NCBI GenBank assembly: GCA_036897485.1
Contig: JAYMTF010000067.1
Coordinates: forward strand, 1 to 60,244
Source of the DNA: Pelargonium nanum
Lineage: Eukaryota > Streptophyta > Magnoliopsida > Geraniales > Geraniaceae
DNA length: 60,244 nucleotides
Direction: 5' to 3'
Part shown: positions 53,213-60,244 of the stretch, in pieces
Position numbering within the stretch: position 1 is the stretch's first letter
How the letters are laid out: every line of letters begins with the position of its first letter
Notes under the pieces: model-generated
The model's database searches: none
Told to the model about the DNA's origin: nothing
Seen by the model: the letters and a program-made list of their open reading frames with translations, nothing else
Program-made: the position numbers and the translations under genes

Positions 53213-56200
53213 ATGCCCACAGGTCAGAGCCCACTTTCTGAGCTTTAGTTTCTGTTCGTGTTCGTTAATTGAAGCTCGCATGTGATTTTTATTGTTTAGC
53301 TCTGTTGCGCATTTATGCTCATTATGATGTATATTTTGTGAAACAATTTGAGCTAGATTTGAGTATTGGAGAATTGAGTCATTGCCGATTATTGATTTTT
53401 CATATGGATTTTAGGGATTTGGTTTAAAGGTTCAATTTTAATTTTTTCATTGTTGTGGCGTGAAAGGGGTGTGTCCATTATTGAAGTGGTGGTTTTTCAT
53501 AGTAAATTGAGCTGCCTTTTTAATAGGAAATAGCATTTGGATGTGCGTTTTTGTGTTAAGTACTAAGAGCTTGTTTATGGTGTCTGATTAGTTCATTAAG
53601 AGCAATACTGGGTCAAATTGTTGTGCTTATATAAGTCTTTGCTGTGTAGCTGTTATAGTTTCTTTAGCTATTTTAATTTTTTTTTTAAAAATTGAAAATT
53701 GGATACATTGTGTATTTTCAAGTTGTAACTCACTTAATCCTTTATTTTTTATCTTGCCTAAAGGTGCTATTTGAAATATTAAACTTCCTGAATATTTATA
53801 TTCCGTGATTTGAATTAACTAGCTTTTTAATTGCTTCTATACTAAACGAACGACCCTTTGATGATTGTCTTGAAATGACAAAGTTGTGTAGTGTGCATGT
53901 TTTTTTTCATGGAAGCAAATGAGTTGGTTGTAGAATGTGTCAGCAATAAAGGGCGACCTGAAGCGGGCAGTTCCCACCATTCATGGGGTCTCGTGATGAG
54001 AGCCATTTACAACCTTTCCCCACTTTTAGAGAAAAGTTGTTTTCTTGGAGGGAACCAATGACCTTAGGGTCACAAGTAGCAACCTTGCTGTTTTGCCAAG
54101 GCTTAGAAGCAGAATGTGTCAGTAGTGTAAATTTTTGGATGAGTGTTGTTCATGTAGAAAATGGGCGAATATGATCTATGTGTTGCCATTGGTTCTTCTC
54201 TGTTTCATTTTAAGTTGTTTACTTGATAATTTACGGTTCTAGTGGTTAGTTTTGACAACATGATGTTATTTTCGTTGCAGTGACTGTAAAATGGCAAAAG
54301 GAAGTATTCCCAGCTGTGGAAATAGACACTAGCCAGTCCCCTTATGTTTTCAAGTGCCAGTTGTACGATCTTACAGGGGTACCTCCTGAAAGGCAGAAAA
54401 TTATGGTCAAGGGCGGTTTATTGAAGGTAATTGGATGGTGTGTAAGACTTTCCCAAGAAAAATTTACCCTTGCTTAATGAATCAAGATCATGATAATGGT
54501 AATGGTATTATAATTGATCTACCTTGGATCAAGATTTTCCGTAACACGAGTTTCACTAAAAATTGGATGTTGAATTTCAAAATTGACCCTTTACTTGCTC
54601 AATGAATTCAAACAGTGCATTATAGTTAATCTATCTTAATTCCAGACTTTATGTAACATTTCTTACTAAAAAATTGATTGTTAATGCTTACTCATGTCCT
54701 TTTATGATAATTCAGGATGATGCTGATTGGTCAAAAGTAGGACTAAAAGAGGTGAATTATATTTGATGGTTGTTTATTACGGTGTTTCTGGTTTATCAAC
54801 TAATACCATGTTAAGTGCTCATTCATATTTGTTTTGTCCAGGGTCAAAAACTGATGATGATGGGAACTGCAGATGAGATTGTTAAGGCACCGGAGAAGAG
54901 TCCGGTTTTTGTAGAAGACCTTCCAGAAGAAGAACAAGCTGTTGCCGTGGTAAGTGCATCTCTTACAATCTTTTAACTCATAGGACGTAAAATGCAAGTA
55001 TCTTTCACTATAATTCCTAAAGTAAATTATCTCTGAACAACTGTCAATAAGTTTGATTTTAGCAAATGCTGTTTTTAATTTTTTTCTATTAGGGTCATAG
55101 TGCTGGTCTGTTTAATCTGGGAAACACCTGCTACATGAACTCAACGATTCAATGTTTGCATTCGGTCCCGGAATTGAAGTCTGCTTTAACTCAGTAAGTT
55201 TTGGCATCTTGTGACAGATTAAATTTTGTTTACAGAAAGCACTGCCTAATTGAACTCTTTCACTTTGATTAGGTATCCACATTCTGGAAGAAGCAATGAT
55301 CTGGATCAGTCTTCTCACATGTTGACCGTAGCAACTCGTGATTTGTTTAGTGAGCTTGATAAAAATGTCAAGCCTGTGGCGCCTATGCAGTTTTGGATGG
55401 TTTGTTCTATGCTTTAACTCCTTTTTCGTTTTGATGCATGCCCCTAGTTGATATTTTTGTAGGAATATACCATACTTTTGTGGTTGGCTATTATGAAGTT
55501 AAATGCAGATTCATCTGAAGCTGAGAAAATGTCTTCAAAATGCTTCTTAACTTGACAACCAGGAAGCACATAGTTAATGTTACATATTTAATTCAGCCAG
55601 GGAAGAGTGGATTGTTTTCATTCCTAGCATGATATTTATCCTCTCTCTCTCTGTTCCCTGTGCTTCCTGAAATTTTACTGACCTCTAAAAACCAAAATAT
55701 GCATTCTGATATCGATGATTTGGTGCTATTTTGTATTTGCAACCCTACATTTTCAAGAACAAGGAAAAGGAAATATAGCATGATGATTTGTTTCATTGTC
55801 TTACAGTTGTTGCGAAAGAAGTATCCTCAATTCGGCCAGCTGCATAACGGTGTCTTCATGCAACAGGTTTTTTCAATCAATTTTGACCTGATCATGAGTG
55901 CCTTGTGTCGTCAATTTGCTATTAGATTGATCTGTGTTTAAAATGTATGACAGGACGCCGAAGAATGCTGGACACAACTTTTGTATACACTGTCCCAATC
56001 TCTTAGATCACCAGGGTCTAGGTACTTTTACTGTTCATTTAGTAGTATGATAATGCAGAAATGTAAACGATGAAAGTCTACATATTTAGATAATTGGTAT
56101 CTAGAACTTTTCCCCTCCGACCTTATCATGTAGTTGATTTAAGTTGACTATATTTTTACAGTTCTTTAGCATATTTAGTGTTGAACTTGTTAATATTAAT

Positions 56201-59200
56201 AATCTTCTATGATATTGGCTTGCAGTGAAAATCCTGATACAATGAAAGCACTTTTTGGCGTCGAACTTGTTAGCAGGTACAACATACACTTTCGTTTAGT
56301 AACCAATGTTTTGATATAAACACATAGCCTACACACAGTTTTTATATTGCTATGCGCAATCAACTACAGCTTTTTAATTATCTTATATCAATATTTTTTC
56401 TTTGTTTCTGAGTTTTATCCATTACCTAGTTTTTAACTAAAGATTTTGTCTCTATTTTTCTTTCATGTTCATTTTAAAACTTTATCTAATATTTTTGTTG
56501 GTGGGGAGCCAGGGTGCATTGTCAAGAAAGTGGTGAAGAGAGTTCAGAGACAGAATCAGTTTATTCTCTTAAATGCCACATATCACATGAGGTGAACCAT
56601 TTGCACGAAGGACTGAAGCATGTAAGTCAATTGCCGTGAAGTGTAGAATATTTCGTTCTGTTTGCATCCATATGTTTATAGTAAAAATTGTTGATGTTCT
56701 AAGTAGTTTCATTGATTTATGCAGGGTTTAAAATCAGAATTGGAAAAAGCCTCTCCTTCCTTAGGGCGGAGTGCAGTTTACTTGAAAGAATCTCGGATCA
56801 ATGGCTTGCCAAGGTGACAAATAGCAATATTCTCCATATATTTTGTACATTCTCTTATTCTTTACCCACATTGATTCACTACCTTCTAAGTTGTAATCCA
56901 TTTTCTTTCCTTCTGAAGATACTTGACCATTCAGTTTGTCCGGTTTTTCTGGAAGAGGGAATCAAATCAGAAGGCCAAAATTTTGCGGGTAATGATAATT
57001 TTCTAGCACATTTCTCTCTCACCATTACTGTAGTAAAGGATGATGTCTCATATTCAGTTTCAGTTAAAATAATATAATACTTAGTGACTATAATTCATGT
57101 GGGGCCATGGTTGTTAAAATCTCCGATTCCCTACTCAATTTGGCCGATTTGAGTCGATTCACCCCTTAAGCGAATCAAAATAACTACAGAATTGGGCATG
57201 GGTAAGAATTGGAAGGGAATCACCCGATCTGGCTGATTCACTCCATTCACGTATTCTAGGTCATAAGAGGCTGATCCTACCAGATCAGGTCGAATTTGTC
57301 TCAACTCGAATGGAGAATTTTTTTTACTTATTAAGCTGTTTGTTTTAGTTTAAACTAATATTTTCTAATAATAATTTATATATTTATCAAAATAAAAGTT
57401 CTGTGTGTCTGCCTGAATCTTTCGATTGATTCGACTCTTAATTCCGAAATATAAAATTTGCATTCCAATTCTCAAATTGAATTGCTATTTAACAACCATT
57501 TGTGTCTGGTTTCATGCAAATGCGCTTCACTTTTTTCTCCTGCAGAGTATTTTAATACTTGCAAGTTAATTGAAATGTCTTTGTACTTTTCAGAAAGTGG
57601 ATTATCCGCTACAATTGGATATTTATGATCTGTGTTCAGATGATCTTCGCAAAAGACTGGATGCTCCTCGCAAGGTACTTGAATTTTGCTTTTGATGAAT
57701 CACATTGCCTTCCAAATTTATAACTGATTCTATGCATCATCTTCCTAATTATTTTATGCAATTATCAGATGCTGAGAGATGAAGAAGGGAAAAAGTTTGG
57801 TTTAAAATCTAATGAGAAGAGCTCTGGTTCAAAAGACACTGATGTAAAGATGACAGATGCCGAGGTGACTAAATGACTGAACTATTTTCATGCAACTAAG
57901 CACAAAATCTTTTGTGAATGCCTCTGGTATATATCTGAAGTCTATTTATACATGTAGGGATCATCAAATGGAAGCGGAGAATCTTCTACCACCACAGCTC
58001 AAGAAGGTATAATTTACTCTATTCTTGCTTGACTTCAGAGTTTTTTTTGGTAGCATTGCACTCGGTTTTTAGAAATATGCGCGACACTTAGACAAAACAG
58101 TTTGGACCTGAACCCACAAGCACCTAAGATCCGAACCTCATTTTTTCGTGTATGGGTCGGACAACATGTAAACCCCGTGACATAAAGCTGACAATTCGGG
58201 TTTCAGTCAAGTTTATTTGTTTGGATGGAGAAGGCCTAATCCGAATCAGCCTGCAAGTGGTGTGGGTTGCAGGTTTTACATATAAAATGTGCAGATGTGC
58301 GTAGGTTTGCCTGACCTGGTCTGGCCCAAAAATTAATCGGCTCCATTTTATGCGACCCGAACTCGTATGATTTTGGATGCCTCCATGCTTACAAACATGC
58401 ACCTCTTGTGGGTCGGGTTCAAGTTGGGTCTTTTCTACTCAAATTGCCACCTCTAGCGACATTATAGTTGTCTTCCATATATATGCTTACAAATTACCAT
58501 GTCTTTTAAATTCCATCTCATTGCATATGCTGTTCCTCAGGCAATACATCCGACAAGGAAACACATTTGACTGGAGTTTATGATTTAGTTGCTGTGCTGA
58601 CACATAAGGGTAGGAGTGCTGACTCTGGGCATTACGTTGCCTGGGTCAAACAAGAAAACGGTTAGTTCTTTGTGACAATAAATTTCCTTTTCGTTTGATT
58701 TGCATGCATGATTGAGCTGATGACGAGTTCTCAATTTCACTAATAGGGAAATGGATCGAGTTTGATGATGATAATCCCATCCCACAGCGGGAGGAGGATA
58801 TTACAAAACTGTCCGGAGGAGGTAAGTTCATCAAAACCCGACACTCAATCCCGAGTAATTAATAGTATCCACTTCACCCCAACATAACATTGAACTGCAC
58901 ACAATTCCAACACACAACAGCAAAAGCTGCAAAACACAATGTGTATTCAACTATTCATCTCCTTACCATCAACCAACTTAACAATTCTCTGATACTTGAA
59001 GTAGAGCTGGCAATACTGGTTTCGGGTCGGTTTGAAAAGGCCTAACCCAAGGCCCAAGGCCTCTTCGCAAGGGGGTGCGGGCTTGATTGACCCAGTCTGA
59101 TTGATAATTAACCCATTTTATGTGACCCAAACCCACACAAATGCAGGTCAGATTTTGGGTACCTACAGGTTCAGGGTCCAAATTGTCAGCTGTAGTTTTA

Positions 59201-59327
59201 AAGCCCATGTTCGATGGCCTTCTCCTTAGTTATATATTTCGGTTTGTGATTTTCTTTTGTTTTCTGTTCAGGTGATTGGCATATGGCATACATTTGCATG
59301 TACAAGGCTCGCGGTGTCTCCATGTGA
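53213..59327 (+). CDS. UBP6: Ubiquitin-specific protease 6/7 (proteasome-associated DUB)
   Basis: Deubiquitinase of the USP14/Ubp6 family that docks on the proteasome and trims ubiquitin chains. Eighteen exons: 53213-53222, 54281-54426, 54716-54751, 54842-54949, 55093-55193, 55273-55399, 55807-55866, 55954-56021, 56226-56276, 56513-56621, 56725-56813, 56919-56988, 57594-57674, 57769-57864, 57958-58006, 58541-58660, 58747-58821 and 59272-59327, giving 483 aa, the family length. An N-terminal ubiquitin-like domain (VTVKWQKEVFPAVEIDTSQS to MVKGGLLKDDADW) is followed by the USP domain. That has the Cys box GLFNLGNTCYMNSTIQCL (Cys113), QQDAEECWTQLL, the His box SADSGHYVAWVKQENGKWIE (His431) and the final block GDWHMAYICMYKAR. 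The first coding exon is ten bases. Introns carry a SINE and several TIR elements. Divergent from the ELL-like gene. Confidence 0.97.
53948..54112 (-). mobile_element. Au-type SINE remnant in UBP6 intron 1
   Basis: Read on the minus strand it starts AAGCCTTGGCAAAACAGCAA (box A-like) and has GACCCTAAGGTCATTGGTTC (box B-like). It ends in GACCCCATGAATGG and GGTCGCCCTTTATT, the order of features in Au-family plant SINEs. The pol III boxes are degenerate, so it is inactive. Confidence 0.65.
57108..57498. mobile_element. TIR element in UBP6 intron 12
   Basis: A perfect 11-base inverted repeat, TGGTTGTTAAA and TTTAACAACCA, bounds 391 bases rich in GATTCxxC words (GATTTGAGTCGATTCACC, GATTGATTCGACTCTTAATT). 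No ORF, so non-autonomous. Target duplication not clear. Confidence 0.65.
58186..58457. mobile_element. hAT-like GGGTC-rich element in UBP6 intron 15
   Basis: Ends AGCTGACAATTCGGG and AAATTGCCACCTCTAG. The interior has GGCCTAATCCGAATCAG and TTATGCGACCCGAACTCG as in the sibling copy at 59002. Further GGGTC-type sequence at 58100-58180 may be part of a second copy. Confidence 0.55.
59002..59194. mobile_element. hAT-like GGGTC-rich element in UBP6 intron 17
   Basis: The cleanest copy of the family: TAGAGCTGGCAAT at the left and ATTGTCAGCTGTA at the right are complementary with one or two mismatches. 193 bases, no ORF. Confidence 0.65.
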
Positions 59328-60097
59328 TTATATTCTTTCGATCTTTTTATCGAAAATTTACTACACATGAACTCCATAGTAGATCAAGAATTGTGAAATG
59401 GGGCAGTAGATGGTTGCAGAACTGTGTTTTTTTGCTAAACATGGTTGCAAAATTACCTTAATATTTTAGGGCATGTCTTAAATTATTGAGTTCTATGACA
59501 TTCCTTGCAAGTTATTGTTGATGTACTTTGTTTCATATACATCAGTGGACTCTATAGATTCAAACAATGATTGGTGGCTGGCTGTGTCTCTTCTACTATC
59601 TACTGAATCCCCGTAGCGTTTACATTGAAGTTTTTGAAATGAGAACGAGAATCAACAATGACAAAAAACCGCAAAGATTGCGAGTTTAGAAGAACATGAA
59701 ACTATGACTCCAAATGAAAAATCATCAATATATTTGCTTTCCTATATTGTTCGAAAATTGAATTTACAGGTGACATTGATAATTACGTCGTAGATTGTCG
59801 AATTTGTTAATTGAATAGAAATTGTGCCCTAAAGGTCCTTAAGACTATTATGGAAAAATAGCTATGTTGCTTATTGGTAATGCATTTATGAATCAATTTT
59901 ACTTTGGTCCATGTTTACACCATCTAACTTGATTTTTTAGCTCCTATGTCCACTTGCCTATTGTGTGAGAAATTAATATTTGCCCTAACTAGCTCTTGAT
60001 TGAGCTCTTTATTCAAAGGAATTGATTGTGACCTTGTGAATAGGGTTACACATCATTTAATTTAATTTAGTTTCATTTACTCCGGTTTGATTTTTGA
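59328..60097. other. UBP6 3' UTR and intergenic DNA
   Basis: AT-rich sequence with no gene seen. The first 200-300 bases are probably the UBP6 3' UTR. Confidence 0.55.
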
Positions 60098-60244
60098 AGG
60101 GTAATTGTATATGCACCCTATAAACTTTGGCTTCATTATAAATGTATACTTAGAACTATTTTGCTCAGCAGATGGCCCTATTAAGTTTGCACAACCTGTT
60201 CTGTTACTAACTCTGTTAGATTTATTGTAAAAGACTAAAATACC
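60098..60244. repeat. Dispersed plant repeat cut by window end
   Basis: GTAATTGTATATGCACCCTA, AAACTTTGGCTTCATTATAA and GTAAAAGACTAAAATACC are wording of a common dicot dispersed repeat; the end is outside the window. Confidence 0.4.

Overview
This is nuclear DNA of a dicot-type flowering plant. Genes are interrupted by many GT-AG introns, intergenic DNA is AT-rich, and introns carry degenerate plant MITEs and tRNA-derived SINEs. Eleven protein-coding loci can be supported by joining exons at consensus splice sites in a consistent reading frame, plus two truncated duplicates. Several neighbours match a stretch of Arabidopsis thaliana chromosome 1 as I remember it (At1g51710 UBP6, At1g51720 GDH-like, At1g51730 RWD protein, At1g51745 PWWP protein, At1g51760 IAR3), so the window appears to be a conserved microsyntenic block with unrelated genes interspersed. 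I could not check this against a database.

Layout. 1-4.4 kb: exons 2-5 of an ILR1/IAR3-like auxin/jasmonate-conjugate amidohydrolase on + (exon 1 lies left of the window), facing an inverted, truncated copy on - that keeps only exon 1 and part of intron 1. 5.5-7.8 kb: F-box/LRR gene. 8.7-10.2 kb: jacalin-related lectin. 10.4-10.8 kb: small secreted peptide precursor, tail-to-tail with the lectin. 11.8-14.2 kb: CHMP1 (ESCRT-III related) on -, with a tandem copy of its 3' end. 15.5 kb: one-exon 81-aa basic protein. 18.3-21.8 kb: RABD/Rab1 GTPase on -. 23.1-27.4 kb: PWWP-domain protein on -, head-to-head with the RWD-domain protein (28.3-34.7 kb, +). 35.2-39.8 kb: zinc-finger/GDH-like fusion on -. 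42.6-51.7 kb: large ELL-like protein on -, head-to-head with UBP6 (53.2-59.3 kb, +).

Most of these are housekeeping functions: membrane traffic (CHMP1, RABD), chromatin and transcription (PWWP, ELL-like), proteasome-associated deubiquitination (UBP6) and ribosome-associated GTPase regulation (RWD). Hormone-conjugate hydrolysis, the lectin, the F-box gene and the peptide are the more lineage-variable part. There is no operon-like organisation.

The strongest observations are: (1) the GDH-like protein has an N-terminal C2H2-type finger and has lost three of four textbook GDH active-site residues, so it is probably not a glutamate dehydrogenase; (2) the inverted partial duplication of the amidohydrolase gene could make hairpin or antisense RNA; (3) an unassigned secreted-peptide gene carries a MITE-like element in its promoter; (4) several introns and flanks carry private tandem arrays; (5) a hAT-like non-autonomous element family recurs, with one copy ending near the UBP6 TATA box. 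Coordinates come from manual splicing. UTR limits and transcription starts are not determined.
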